A stretch of 64,000 nt of DNA from an uncultured Alphaproteobacteria bacterium. Lineage in GTDB: Bacteria; Pseudomonadota; Alphaproteobacteria; Rs-D84. The position numbers and the translations under genes are program-made. Under the pieces are notes generated by a model. That model was not told where the DNA came from. It saw only the letters and a list, made by a program, of their open reading frames with translations, and did not search any database. The stretch lies in NCBI GenBank assembly GCA_944389535.1, contig CALXMS010000004.1, positions 29,546 through 93,545 of the forward strand, in the 5' to 3' direction. This document shows positions 34,156-42,873 of the stretch, one piece after another (within the stretch, counting starts at the first letter, position 1; every line of letters begins with the position of its first letter).

Positions 34156-35471
34156 GACATACTTCTATATGTTTTCTTATTTACCGTATCACCGAATATA
34201 TCACGCTGCTGTTTGGTTAAAGTTTCGTATTGATCTAATGATATCATACGCAAAACCAAACCCTCTTCATCTCGTTGAGACAAGACTGGTAAAATACGCT
34301 GTTCTGAAATACCGTTATCCCTTAACACCTGTTCTATTATAGCCAAACGCCGCGCAGCTAGTTTTCTATCGTCTGCGTCAGTCGTTACGCTTTGTGGTAT
34401 AGAAACTTGCACGGCACGCGTAGGATTACTTAAAACAATACCGGCATATTCCGTAAGTAAGTTATAATTATCGCGCGACAATGCGGCATCATCGTTACGA
34501 AACTTTATTTTAATTTCTAGTGGACGAATACCGCCAGCCTCTGACAAATCACGTTCAGAAGTAAAACCTTCTGCGTTAACTGTCATATCACTAGCAACAT
34601 CAAATCTGTCGTCTATTTGAAAAGTTGATAAATGCTTATTTTCTGACAAGAATGTTTTTCTAAACGCTTTACGTAATTCACTGGGGCTCATTTGAGTCAT
34701 ATCTTCGCGCGTAGAAACTATACGTGGAGATTCAGCCCGTTGAACAGCGCGCACAACGACATCATCATCCACATCATCCATAGGCACAACCATACGCGCT
34801 AAACTAATAGTGTCATCTGATTTTTTATTTGACGTATTAGATGTGTTTAAAGTTTCATTAGCATCACGAGAAACAACACGACGAGTTTTCTTATTTTCTG
34901 TCGTTTGTACGCTTTCGTCCGCCAAACGCTGCAACTCATTTAAACGTGCAATCTGTGCATCTAATTCTGACACAGAACTTGATTTTACTTCATTATCCGA
35001 AGCACGCGCCACAGAAGCAAAATTCTGAGGATACCCCTGATCTAAACTTTCTTCTGGCAACTTAGAATCAGAACGAATTACCGAAAACTCTTGTGGCAAC
35101 GGCAACCGCAACGGAACGATATCCGAAGAAGATCTGGCCCATAAATCAGAACTTGGGCGACGTGGTGATAATATATCTGCAGCAATTTGTTCACCCTCAT
35201 CCATAGAAAGCATAACATGCGTTGATTGATTATTTGCATTACGAGAAACAACGCCACGATTTGAATCTTCTGCCTTAGCAACTTTTAAAGAATCTGTATT
35301 TTTATTTATATTAGCCGTTGTTGTTTTCTCTACTTTATTTACCACCGGTTCGCCAAACGCTGCGCGCGCCGAAACGCCGCCAGCTGCCAAGTTTACAACC
35401 GGCAAACGAGCATCCGCCAAAGCGGGCAACGCAATAAAAAGCGATATCACAGAAATTGCAATTTGTCGCAT
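34149..35471 (-). CDS. Exported protein with VVSR motifs and a degenerate OmpA-like domain
   Basis: The 440-aa precursor has a signal peptide (MRQIAISVISLFIALPALA) and an AAGGAAGG ribosome binding site. Residues 20-290 are low-complexity and polar, rich in Ser, Asp, Arg and Val, and include GVVSRNAN (about 73) and RRVVSRDAN (about 195). Residues about 325-410 resemble an OmpA-like peptidoglycan-binding domain: EIKIKFRNDDAALSRDNYNLLTEYA, then RKLAARRLAIIEQVLRDNGI. The Asp and Arg that hold diaminopimelate are not clearly conserved. The gene overlaps comF by seven bases. Its VVSR motifs recur in the two large exported proteins at 52962 and 56256. Confidence 0.75.
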   Translation of the reverse strand: MRQIAISVISLFIALPALADARLPVVNLAAGGVSARAAFGEPVVNKVEKTTTANINKNTDSLKVAKAEDSNRGVVSRNANNQSTHVMLSMDEGEQIAADILSPRRPSSDLWARSSSDIVPLRLPLPQEFSVIRSDSKLPEESLDQGYPQNFASVARASDNEVKSSSVSELDAQIARLNELQRLADESVQTTENKKTRRVVSRDANETLNTSNTSNKKSDDTISLARMVVPMDDVDDDVVVRAVQRAESPRIVSTREDMTQMSPSELRKAFRKTFLSENKHLSTFQIDDRFDVASDMTVNAEGFTSERDLSEAGGIRPLEIKIKFRNDDAALSRDNYNLLTEYAGIVLSNPTRAVQVSIPQSVTTDADDRKLAARRLAIIEQVLRDNGISEQRILPVLSQRDEEGLVLRMISLDQYETLTKQQRDIFGDTVNKKTYRSMSW

Positions 35472-35542
35472 AATTCTTTCCTTCCTTACTTAATCATAGA
35501 ACAAATTGCGAATCGCAAGCAAGCATAAAAATATATTAAATA

Positions 35543-36589
35543 CTATTTTGTTATTTCATCACAAATCATCTGAACTGCATTATTGGCAACCAACGATTTT
35601 TTTGCCATTTTTTCTAACCGTGACGGATTATCAAACAGCTCTGTAAGCGTTGCTGCCAACCATTTTGGAGTAAATTTGGCCTGCGGTATGGCAAAACCGC
35701 CCCCAAGACGAGCAAAACTGTTTGCATTAGCCGCCTGATCAGGATTAATATTTAACGGTACTAATATTGCCCCCCGCCCTATTGTTTCTAATTCTATAAC
35801 GGTACTAGCACCGCTGCGTCCTATTATTAAATCGGCATCAACTATTGTACCGGCCATATCATGAATAAAAGACAGAACGTTTGCTCTGATTTTATTATCT
35901 GCATATAACTTTTGAAGTTTTGCAACGTTTTCTGGTCGTGTCTGATGTGTTACAAATATTTTTTTATTTTTCATTTGTATCAGGGCGGCAGGTACGACAT
36001 CATCCAAGATTTGCGCTCCCAAAGATCCACCTGTTACTAATAATTTTCCAGAACCCGGTATAGGTGTCCCAGCAGCTGCTATGAATTCACGTCTTACAGG
36101 TAACCCGGTATAAACTATACGCGCTGACGTTTCCGAAGGTATACCATCTACATTAGGGAAACTTGTCATCAAGGTTTTTACCCAACGCATCGTAAATTTA
36201 TTTGCCCGCCCTATGGCCGCATTTTGTTCGTGTAAGTATGTTGGTATTTTCCATACATGGGCAGCAAATACGACAGGCACAGACGCATAACCACCGAACG
36301 CAACAACGCGATCAGGCTTTACCAAAACGAAACGTATAACTAACCATAACGCAGACAGGGCAATTTTTGATAAAGACATTATTTGTTTTATGCGATTTTT
36401 TGCACCTACGCCAGACGCCCAAATTGCCGTTATCTTTGCACCAACGGGTGCACCGTCTTTAACCATTTTCCTTACGCGGTCATCTGCAGAAATTGTTACA
36501 CGATGCCCCCGCGCAATTAATTCTGTTGCCACACTCAGCGCAGGAAAAACGTGTCCGCCCGTACCACCAGTAGCAATCCATATTTTCAT
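35543..36589 (-). CDS. murG: UDP-GlcNAc:lipid I N-acetylglucosaminyltransferase MurG
   Basis: Converts lipid I to lipid II at the cytoplasmic face of the inner membrane. The 348-aa protein has the N-terminal loop TGGTGGHVFPALSVA, LHEQNAAIGRAN, the donor-binding TGGSLGAQILDD and the C-terminal IIGRSGASTVIELETIGR with NQAAN-like DQAANANSFA. GAGG precedes the ATG. It follows ftsW by 21 bases on the same strand. Confidence 0.98.
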   Translation of the reverse strand: MKIWIATGGTGGHVFPALSVATELIARGHRVTISADDRVRKMVKDGAPVGAKITAIWASGVGAKNRIKQIMSLSKIALSALWLVIRFVLVKPDRVVAFGGYASVPVVFAAHVWKIPTYLHEQNAAIGRANKFTMRWVKTLMTSFPNVDGIPSETSARIVYTGLPVRREFIAAAGTPIPGSGKLLVTGGSLGAQILDDVVPAALIQMKNKKIFVTHQTRPENVAKLQKLYADNKIRANVLSFIHDMAGTIVDADLIIGRSGASTVIELETIGRGAILVPLNINPDQAANANSFARLGGGFAIPQAKFTPKWLAATLTELFDNPSRLEKMAKKSLVANNAVQMICDEITK

Positions 36590-36610
36590 CTATTTTTACC
36601 TCAACTTTTA

Positions 36611-37747
36611 TTATTTCCATTTATCTTCACGAACTATCGCCATAATCATACCAAACAGTAAACAGAAAGACAGCAAAGAACTACCGCCATACGATATAAA
36701 AGGCAAAGTCATACCCTTTGGTGCAAACAAATGCAGCGTGGACATTAAATTGATGCAAACCTGAGTCCCGAAAAGTGCGGCCGTACCACCGGCGGCATAA
36801 AAAACGAATTTATCTCGCGCACTTGTTGCGTTCAAAATCAACCGACGTAAAACCAACATTAAGAATATTATTAGCGCGCATGCCAATATAGCTCCAGAAT
36901 CTTCTGCCAATGCAGCAAATATAAAATCGGTATGAGCATCAGGTAAAGATTGCTTTACAAAAGAACCGTCACCCTGGCCGAACAAACCACCATTTTGAAT
37001 AGATTGAACAGATTGCGTTACCTGATATGTATCACCTGTACCCGTAAAAAATGAAATTATACGGTTGTGGACATGAGACATGGTAAAAAAGGCGACTGTT
37101 AAAAGCCCCAAACCCGCCAGTCCTATTACAGGTATAATTACCAGCGGTAATCCGGCTATAAACATCATGGCACAAAGTACCGCCAAATACAAAATTGATG
37201 TACCCAAGTCTGGGTGTGAAAATATTATCAATAATGCCAGCGCAAAAGTCGCCAAATAAGGCCACCAAGATAACCATTTAAACTGCCATGCCGCTTTATT
37301 AAAAAATATATCATCGCCATAGGTATCCCGCATCTTTGCCAGGAACCATGCAGTAATTATTATAAAACCAGGTTTCATGATATCTGCCGGCATAACGTTA
37401 AAGAACTTTAAAGCAACAAATCTGTCAGAACCGTTTATAGTATGAGGAGCAACAAGCGTTACCAGCAACAACAGCAAACCAATTATAACATTTAACCACG
37501 AAATACGCATGACCCATTTTTTATTTAACATGCTTGCGCCAAGCAACGTGATAACGCCGATGAAATAGAAAGGGATGGCTTTTACGATATAATAATCCCA
37601 AGATTTACCTATACGTTCTGCTGCAACAGATCCAGCTGAAATCATACATATTACGCTAATTACCATCATTACAAGCACATAGGCCAATAATTTTCGGTCT
37701 ATTTCAAAATACCAGCTGGTAATCTTACTTTCTTCAGTTCTTAACAT
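36611..37747 (-). CDS. ftsW: Peptidoglycan glycosyltransferase FtsW (SEDS family)
   Basis: The 378-aa SEDS protein polymerises septal glycan. It has about ten membrane spans, the signature QSIQNGGLFGQGDG (about 238-251) and LPDAHTDFIFAALAEDSG (about 257-274) with the essential Asp and Glu, and ends FISYGGSSLLS. An extended -10 box (TGG-TATAAT, 37757-37765) lies ten bases before the ATG and there is no Shine-Dalgarno sequence, so the mRNA is probably nearly leaderless. murD, usually between mraY and ftsW, is absent. Confidence 0.96.
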   Translation of the reverse strand: MLRTEESKITSWYFEIDRKLLAYVLVMMVISVICMISAGSVAAERIGKSWDYYIVKAIPFYFIGVITLLGASMLNKKWVMRISWLNVIIGLLLLLVTLVAPHTINGSDRFVALKFFNVMPADIMKPGFIIITAWFLAKMRDTYGDDIFFNKAAWQFKWLSWWPYLATFALALLIIFSHPDLGTSILYLAVLCAMMFIAGLPLVIIPVIGLAGLGLLTVAFFTMSHVHNRIISFFTGTGDTYQVTQSVQSIQNGGLFGQGDGSFVKQSLPDAHTDFIFAALAEDSGAILACALIIFLMLVLRRLILNATSARDKFVFYAAGGTAALFGTQVCINLMSTLHLFAPKGMTLPFISYGGSSLLSFCLLFGMIMAIVREDKWK

Positions 37748-37756
37748 ATCTTAAAT

Positions 37757-37765
37757 ATTATACCA
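37757..37765 (-). promoter_or_regulatory. ftsW extended -10 promoter
   Basis: TGG followed by TATAAT on the minus strand, ten bases before the ftsW ATG. mraY upstream has its own terminator, so ftsW-murG needs this promoter. Confidence 0.65.
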
Positions 37766-37798
37766 TCTTTTTTAAGAAAATATACTGATGAAAATGTT

Positions 37799-37826
37799 TT
37801 TATTAAAAATCCCGGAAAACCGGGAT
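37799..37826 (-). terminator. Terminator of mraY
   Basis: 7-bp stem ATCCCGG (37809-37815) / CCGGGAT (37820-37826), AAAA loop, T-rich tail on the minus strand. Confidence 0.85.
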
Positions 37827-37832
37827 ATAAAA

Positions 37833-38921
37833 TTAAGCAAACTTTAATAGGACCAACGCCAACCCAGAAAACAATATTGAAATTATAAAAAACCTTTCAA
37901 CAATTTTGGTTTCTGGCCACCCAAGTTCTTCAAAATGATGGTGTAAAGGTGCCCTCAGGAAAACACGTTTTCCTGTACCCGTTATTTTTCTAGACGCTTT
38001 GAAGTACATAGTTTGTATAAACGATGACAACAAAATAAGTACCATCATACCCGCAGCAATCGCCATTATAATTTCAGATTTCAGCAGCATGGCGACTGTA
38101 CCCATAAATCCGCCAAGCGCCAGCGATCCTACGTCTCCCATAAATATAGATGCAGGTTTTGAATTAAACCATAAGAAGCCAAGCACAGCACCGAAAGCGG
38201 CACCTAAAACCGCATATAGACCGCTTGCGGTCGGCAAGAACATAACAGTATCCATAAAACCTATACGGGTTGCACCATATAAAGCCACAACCAAAACAAC
38301 CAGCACAGGCATATAAAGCTTTACCAACATGCCGTCTAAACCGTCCGTAATGTTAGTAGCATTTGCACTGCCCGCTATTACAAAATAAGCGAAAAGATAA
38401 TAAAAAATCCCCAATGAAAAAGTTATACCGAACGGCATCGCCAGAGATAATTCTGGAATATACAAAGGTATAGTTTTATTTATCAAATAGGCTAACACTA
38501 TTACGCACAAAGCCTCTAAGCCAAGTCTTGCAGAAGGTGACAGACCATTTGCGGCCTTTTTGGATTGAGATGTAACTTTTCTATAATCATCAATAAATCC
38601 TATTGCACCGAACAACACCAAAGACAACAAGGCAATCCACCCTGTTGGATTTGATATCGGCATAAAAAGAATGCTAGGTAATATAATTGCGGCGATTATC
38701 AGCAAGCCTCCCATAGTCGGGGTACCAGCTTTCTTTCTATGAATTTCTGGTACATTTTCGCTTATTGGCTGACCTTTTTTTTGAATGCGATGCATCATAT
38801 TTATGAACGGTCGGCCAAATAAAACCACAATTAAAAAAGCAATCCCGAACGCGGCGGCAAATTGAGTCCAACCGCTTGCAAAGAATGTTGCACCTTGTTC
38901 AAGAAATAACGATGTCAGCAT
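37833..38921 (-). CDS. mraY: Phospho-MurNAc-pentapeptide translocase MraY
   Basis: Makes lipid I from UDP-MurNAc-pentapeptide and undecaprenyl phosphate. The start at 38921 is set by a perfect AAGGAG; a longer frame from 38972 adds 17 atypical residues. The 362-aa membrane protein has KKAGTPTMGGLLI (about 61-73), FIDDYRKVTSQSKKA (acidic pair), NATNITDGLDGM (about 193-204) and the C-terminal APLHHHFEELGWPETKIV. It belongs to a split division and cell wall cluster: mraY, then ftsW-murG, without the other mur genes. Confidence 0.98.
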   Translation of the reverse strand: MLTSLFLEQGATFFASGWTQFAAAFGIAFLIVVLFGRPFINMMHRIQKKGQPISENVPEIHRKKAGTPTMGGLLIIAAIILPSILFMPISNPTGWIALLSLVLFGAIGFIDDYRKVTSQSKKAANGLSPSARLGLEALCVIVLAYLINKTIPLYIPELSLAMPFGITFSLGIFYYLFAYFVIAGSANATNITDGLDGMLVKLYMPVLVVLVVALYGATRIGFMDTVMFLPTASGLYAVLGAAFGAVLGFLWFNSKPASIFMGDVGSLALGGFMGTVAMLLKSEIIMAIAAGMMVLILLSSFIQTMYFKASRKITGTGKRVFLRAPLHHHFEELGWPETKIVERFFIISILFSGLALVLLKFA

Positions 38922-38978
38922 AAAAATCTCCTTCTTATGCTGACATTTTATCACATAATTATAAAAAGCCAAAGTTAT

Positions 38979-39269
38979 TTAGCGGTGGCACTTTATTCCA
39001 TCTTCTTCATTTAAGTACATGGTCCAGTCGCTGCCTTTGTTCCATAGTGTAACTACGGTATCATTTAATTCACCAACATATCTAACGCCAGAGGCAGAAA
39101 TTGCATGATTTAAAGTCATTTCATCGCCATTAATTACTGCAGTTATACTTTCACCATCTTCTGCCATTGTGATATCAACCTGATAAGCACCACAAATAAA
39201 AGTAGAATTTTCTTTACTACACGCAACCAACGACAAAGCCAATAAAGATGTTGCAATAAATTTTTTCAT
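38979..39269 (-). CDS. MliC-like lysozyme-inhibitor lipoprotein
   Basis: The start at 39269 follows a G-rich ribosome binding site. The 96-aa precursor has a lipoprotein signal with lipobox (LSLVAC, Cys about 17). The mature part resembles the MliC/PliC C-type lysozyme inhibitor fold: CGAYQVDITMAEDG, then NGDEMTLNHAISASGVRY and VTLWNKGSDWTMYL, with a closing Cys. The SGxxY and KGxxW/A pair is the family's lysozyme-contacting region. It would shield peptidoglycan from host lysozyme. It sits between mraY and PBP1A. The match is by motif, and the domain is short. Confidence 0.72.
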   Translation of the reverse strand: MKKFIATSLLALSLVACSKENSTFICGAYQVDITMAEDGESITAVINGDEMTLNHAISASGVRYVGELNDTVVTLWNKGSDWTMYLNEEDGIKCHR

Positions 39270-39337
39270 ATATCCACCCCCCATAAGTTTATATGAATAT
39301 ATAAATATATTATAACACAATTTTATAAAAGAATTTA

Positions 39338-41386
39338 TTAAAATACACCACCGACAACAGGTTTTGTTTCCTTAACAGAAGACTGTGGCGCAGGATTAGG
39401 CTTTTGACCTGGTTTAAAGGCCTCAGTGATGATTGTGCCCTTAGGATCTGCAGATGCGGCTGCACCGCTTGCACGATTAACTCTTACGAAAGTTAAACCA
39501 TCAGGTACAGAAAAAGGTTGATCGCTTTCGTCTGCCAAAGCCACTTTCATAAAGTCTGCAAATACTCGCGCGGCCATATAACTACCCGCTCCAGTTCCCA
39601 ACGGTTGCGGCAAATCAAATCCAAGATATACTCCTGCAATTAAATTCTTAGAAAAACCAACAAACCATATATCCTTCACGTCATTTGTTGTACCAGTTTT
39701 TCCGGCAATTGTATGGCCGGGGACGCGCGCTTGTTTACCGGTACCACGTTCAACCACACCTTGTAATATGGATACCATCTGATACAAACTTTGTGGATCG
39801 GATAATGGTTCGGCATCAGACACCTTTTCTGGTGGCAATAGATCTTCTTGCCAATCAATCATCGTGGTATTTGACCCGTTTAATACACGACCATATCTAT
39901 CTTCGATATAATCAACTAATTTTGGCTCTATCAGATACCCACCATTTACAAAGGCCGAGTATCCTTGGACTAACCGTTGCAAAGTAGTTTCCCCAGACCC
40001 CAGCGCCAAAGATAAGTTTATATTTTTTAAATCCTGTGGATATACCCCGAAACGCTGGGCGACTTCTATAGCATTTTCAACCCCCAAACTTTGAACCATC
40101 CGCACGGCAGGTACATTTCGCGAAGTTTCCAAAGCGTAACGTAACGGTATGTCACCAAGAAATTTCTTATCATAATTTTCTGGTTTCCACAAAGTATCAT
40201 CTTCGCGCCAACCAACAATAGGCGCGTCCAAAATCAAGCTTTCTGGTGAAATACCTTTCTCTAACGCTGCAAGGTAAACAAAAGGTTTAATTGTACTTCC
40301 TATTTGACGCATAGCCTGTGTTGCACGATTAAAAGAACTTTCATTAAACGAACGACCGCCAGACATTGCAACTATTCGCCCGGTATGCGGATTCATAGCG
40401 ATTATCGCCCCCTGTAGCTTAGGTTCCGTTTCACCGCGAACAGAGTTATACCTGTCTAACTCTTTATTAAGTGCCGCACTGGCCGCACGTTGTAATTCTG
40501 GCACTATGGTTGTCTTTATATACAAACCTTCGTTATACAGCGTTTCACGTCCCAAAGTTTCCAACAGCTGACGACGAACGTCTTCGGCAAAGTATTGAAA
40601 TTCTTCTTCCATCTGGGCTGTAAAGCCGCTATTAATATTTAACGGTTCTGCAGCGGCATTATCCGCTTCTTCTTGTGTTATATAACCTTCATCAACCATT
40701 CTGCGAAGTACATAGTTTCTACGTTCAATGGCATCATCACGGTTATTCGGCGCTTTTGGTAACGCAGCTAGAAAAGCACATTCAGATAAAGTTAAATCCG
40801 CAACAGGTTTATTAAAATACATTAATGCCGCCGAACCAACCCCGTATGCTCTGGCGCCTAAATATATCTGATTCATATATAAAGTCAAAATATGCTGTTT
40901 CGAAAATGTCCGTTCTAACCGCAGGGCAAGAATAGCCTCTTTTATTTTTCTTGATATAGTCCGTTCTGATGTAAGAAAGAAATTTTTTGCTACCTGTTGG
41001 GTAATCGTCGAAGCACCGGAAAACCTGGCATCAAACCCAAGCATATGTAACCCGTTATTTACCAACGCTCTTGTAATCCCCTGTACGTCAATTCCAGGAT
41101 GCGTCCAAAAGTTTTGATCTTCTGCCGCAATGAAAGCATTTATTAATTGCGGTGGCATATCGGCATAATCAATAAAAACACGTCTTTCTTCCGCATATTC
41201 TATAAGCAAACTACCATCTGAAGCATACAAACGTGTTGCAACCGGCGGTGCATATGTAGCCAGTTTTTTATAATCAGGTAAATCATTACCATAAATCAGC
41301 AACAATACTGCCAACGCGGCAATACAGAATGTAAACAACCAGAACAAAAAGTTCAGAAAAACACGTAATATTTTTTTCAATTTCAT
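39338..41386 (-). CDS. mrcA: Penicillin-binding protein 1A (bifunctional)
   Basis: A class A PBP that polymerises and cross-links peptidoglycan. Start: two in-frame ATGs (41392, 41386); the second fits better with the promoter TTGCAA (41419-41424), 17-bp spacer, TAAAAT (41396-41401), which would give a two-base leader. The 682-aa protein has one N-terminal span, a GT51 domain with AEDQNFWTHPGID (catalytic Glu) and STITQQVAKNFFL, and a transpeptidase domain with GSTIKPF (SxxK), a central SxN region and GKTGTTND. It is shorter than E. coli PBP1A (850), since the OB-like insertion is reduced. Confidence 0.96.
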   Translation of the reverse strand: MKLKKILRVFLNFLFWLFTFCIAALAVLLLIYGNDLPDYKKLATYAPPVATRLYASDGSLLIEYAEERRVFIDYADMPPQLINAFIAAEDQNFWTHPGIDVQGITRALVNNGLHMLGFDARFSGASTITQQVAKNFFLTSERTISRKIKEAILALRLERTFSKQHILTLYMNQIYLGARAYGVGSAALMYFNKPVADLTLSECAFLAALPKAPNNRDDAIERRNYVLRRMVDEGYITQEEADNAAAEPLNINSGFTAQMEEEFQYFAEDVRRQLLETLGRETLYNEGLYIKTTIVPELQRAASAALNKELDRYNSVRGETEPKLQGAIIAMNPHTGRIVAMSGGRSFNESSFNRATQAMRQIGSTIKPFVYLAALEKGISPESLILDAPIVGWREDDTLWKPENYDKKFLGDIPLRYALETSRNVPAVRMVQSLGVENAIEVAQRFGVYPQDLKNINLSLALGSGETTLQRLVQGYSAFVNGGYLIEPKLVDYIEDRYGRVLNGSNTTMIDWQEDLLPPEKVSDAEPLSDPQSLYQMVSILQGVVERGTGKQARVPGHTIAGKTGTTNDVKDIWFVGFSKNLIAGVYLGFDLPQPLGTGAGSYMAARVFADFMKVALADESDQPFSVPDGLTFVRVNRASGAAASADPKGTIITEAFKPGQKPNPAPQSSVKETKPVVGGVF

Positions 41387-41395
41387 AACCATTGA

Positions 41396-41424
41396 ATTTT
41401 AAGATATTTATTTTGTGTTTGCAA
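41396..41424 (-). promoter_or_regulatory. mrcA promoter
   Basis: TTGCAA (41424-41419), 17-bp spacer, TAAAAT (41401-41396) on the minus strand. The -10 box ends ten bases before the ATG at 41386, with no Shine-Dalgarno sequence. Confidence 0.6.
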
Positions 41425-41486
41425 GTTTTGTCTTATGCCATAAACGGCTCTTTAAAACTTTACTTCTGGTATTTTAAAATAAGATA

Positions 41487-41495
41487 TGATATAAT
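41487..41495 (+). promoter_or_regulatory. Extended -10 promoter of the candidate ncRNA
   Basis: TGA followed by TATAAT (41490-41495). No convincing -35 box, as is usual for extended -10 promoters. Predicted start at about 41501-41503. Confidence 0.6.
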
Positions 41496-41500
41496 ATATG

Positions 41501-41659
41501 GGCATCAAGAAAAAGATGCGAGGCATCAAAACCTCTATTAAGCACGCACCGGGTTGCGTTAAAATCCTGCCAACCATTTGTAGGTTGGAGGGGGAATTGA
41601 ATATAAAGAATAAATTCCGCTATTGCTTAATATAGTTTTGAACCTCCAACCGCCTTTTT
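41501..41659 (+). ncRNA. Candidate structured ncRNA, about 158 nt, unassigned
   Basis: It lies in a 460-base region with no open reading frame. It begins just after an extended -10 box and can fold into successive hairpins: GCATC...GATGC, GAGG...CCTC, CCAACC...GGTTGG, and a long-range stem GGTTGGAGG (about 41583-41591) / CCTCCAACC (about 41643-41651) directly followed by GCC and six T. That last stem is a good terminator, so both ends are defined. It does not show the signatures of tmRNA, RNase P RNA, SRP RNA or 6S RNA that I know (its 5' and 3' ends do not pair with each other). The remaining 41660-41796 holds two more inverted repeats: GGGAATGC/GCATTCCC near 41682-41723, and TGGCCCAG/CTGGGCCA near 41738-41792. 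No gene was seen there. Confidence 0.55.
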
Positions 41660-41796
41660 TACATCGCGGTTAACTGTATAGTATGGGAATGCACATCTTA
41701 TCTCCACAAACCTTGGCATTCCCACCACGTTATACATGGCCCAGCGCCATTTTTTTGACCCGGCAAAAAGATTACAAACTGTTTCTGGGCCAACCA

Positions 41797-41830
41797 AAAT
41801 AAAAAACCACCAAAATATAATTGGTGGTTT
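41797..41830 (-). terminator. Terminator of the rpmE-IMPase operon
   Basis: 10-bp stem AAACCACCAA (41804-41813) / TTGGTGGTTT (41821-41830), 7-base loop, T run on the minus strand. Confidence 0.9.
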
Positions 41831-41852
41831 TGCTTACTTAAAATAAGAAAAT

Positions 41853-42557
41853 TTACAAAATTACTTTACCATTAGTCGCAATTAAATCTGCTTCCATATT
41901 TATTTTACCGCCAGCTTCGCGCACTAATAATTCACCTGCGGCGATTTCTGCGAAATCTAGCGGGTCTGAAACAAAGGCATCAAACTTACCGGCCGCAACC
42001 CACGCCAAATCTAACGCCGGACACCCCGTACGACGAACGTCACCGATGGTTTTACGAGCATCTGAAACGTTATATGCAACAGTCAGTTCTGACGGTTCTG
42101 ATAAATTAGAAACCTTTACGCGCGCAGAATGATATGCTGAAAAAGCGTATGCACCGCGCTGAGCCTCTGCATAAAACAGACGTTCATCAATCGGCGAATA
42201 AACTAACGCAATCTTCGTTTCGTCATTAGAACGAAGTGCCAAAGAAATTGCAAAATGCGGATTTGCGCGAACGAAATTTGCCGCCCCTGATAAAGACAAA
42301 ACAAACTCGTCTCTACCGTCACCTTCACGAGAAACGTTCGGCGTTAACAAACCTGCTGAAGGTCTAACTAGTAATAAATCAGACAGAATACTTTCTTCAA
42401 TTCGTGCAGCAGCTTTTTTTACAAAATCACGCGCACCATGCAAAGACTGCTGTAAATTTTCAACCTCTCCGAAATCATGACGCAAACCAGACGCTGTGCG
42501 CTGTAACGCCATAAACATTTTATTTAACTCGGTTGAACCTTTTATCAGCAGTTCCAT
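41853..42557 (-). CDS. Inositol-monophosphatase-family protein lacking the metal site (likely pseudoenzyme)
   Basis: The 234-aa protein aligns along its length with SuhB/IMPase: an N-terminal helix with KKAAARIEESILSD, a central FVRANPHFAISLALR (usual FVHGFPHFAVSIAL), VYSPIDERLFYAEAQRGAYAF, RRTGCPALDLAWVAAGKFDAF and AAGELLVREAGGKI. However, the catalytic motif DPxDGTxNF reads SLSGAANF, so both metal-binding Asp residues are gone. The upstream acidic GEE motif is not evident either, and the WD site reads PLDFAEIAAG. I expect no phosphatase activity. SuhB has a non-catalytic role in rRNA transcription antitermination in E. coli, which is one possible role. It follows rpmE by 24 bases. Confidence 0.82.
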   Translation of the reverse strand: MELLIKGSTELNKMFMALQRTASGLRHDFGEVENLQQSLHGARDFVKKAAARIEESILSDLLLVRPSAGLLTPNVSREGDGRDEFVLSLSGAANFVRANPHFAISLALRSNDETKIALVYSPIDERLFYAEAQRGAYAFSAYHSARVKVSNLSEPSELTVAYNVSDARKTIGDVRRTGCPALDLAWVAAGKFDAFVSDPLDFAEIAAGELLVREAGGKINMEADLIATNGKVIL

Positions 42558-42581
42558 TGTATACCCCAGTTAGATTTATTT

Positions 42582-42794
42582 TTAGAACTTAAACCCTGCA
42601 AATTTACTTTTAAATCCAGCCGCACGCTGACCCTTTTCACCGGCGTTACTGCGCTGACCCGTCCATGCAGAATGATTTAAGTTATCTGTAGATAAAACCA
42701 AATCTTTTTTCACAGACGAATACATTTTTACTGTTTTACCATCCGTCATTGTGACGTTGTTTTCATGATATTCTGGATGAATTCCTTTTTTCAT
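42582..42794 (-). CDS. rpmE: Ribosomal protein bL31
   Basis: The start at 42794 follows AAGGGTAAA. The 70-aa product begins KKGIHPEYHENNVTMTDG and has LSTDNLNHSAWTGQ, both typical of bL31. The zinc-binding Cys residues of the C+ type are absent, so this is the C-minus form. It is co-transcribed with the IMPase-like gene. Confidence 0.96.
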   Translation of the reverse strand: MKKGIHPEYHENNVTMTDGKTVKMYSSVKKDLVLSTDNLNHSAWTGQRSNAGEKGQRAAGFKSKFAGFKF

Positions 42795-42873
42795 CGTATT
42801 TACCCTTTTATTGTTTAAACAAAGCTTGAAAATTATACAAGTATTTTTCCAGAAATCAAGCAATATTAAAACA

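Noticed and set aside
41501..41833. tmRNA, RNase P RNA, SRP RNA or 6S RNA in the gene-free region
   Set aside because: No GGxTTCGAC or tag-peptide signal, no AGAGnAA/ACAGAAA core, no GGAAGCAGC tetraloop region, and the ends do not pair as in 6S RNA. Left as unassigned.
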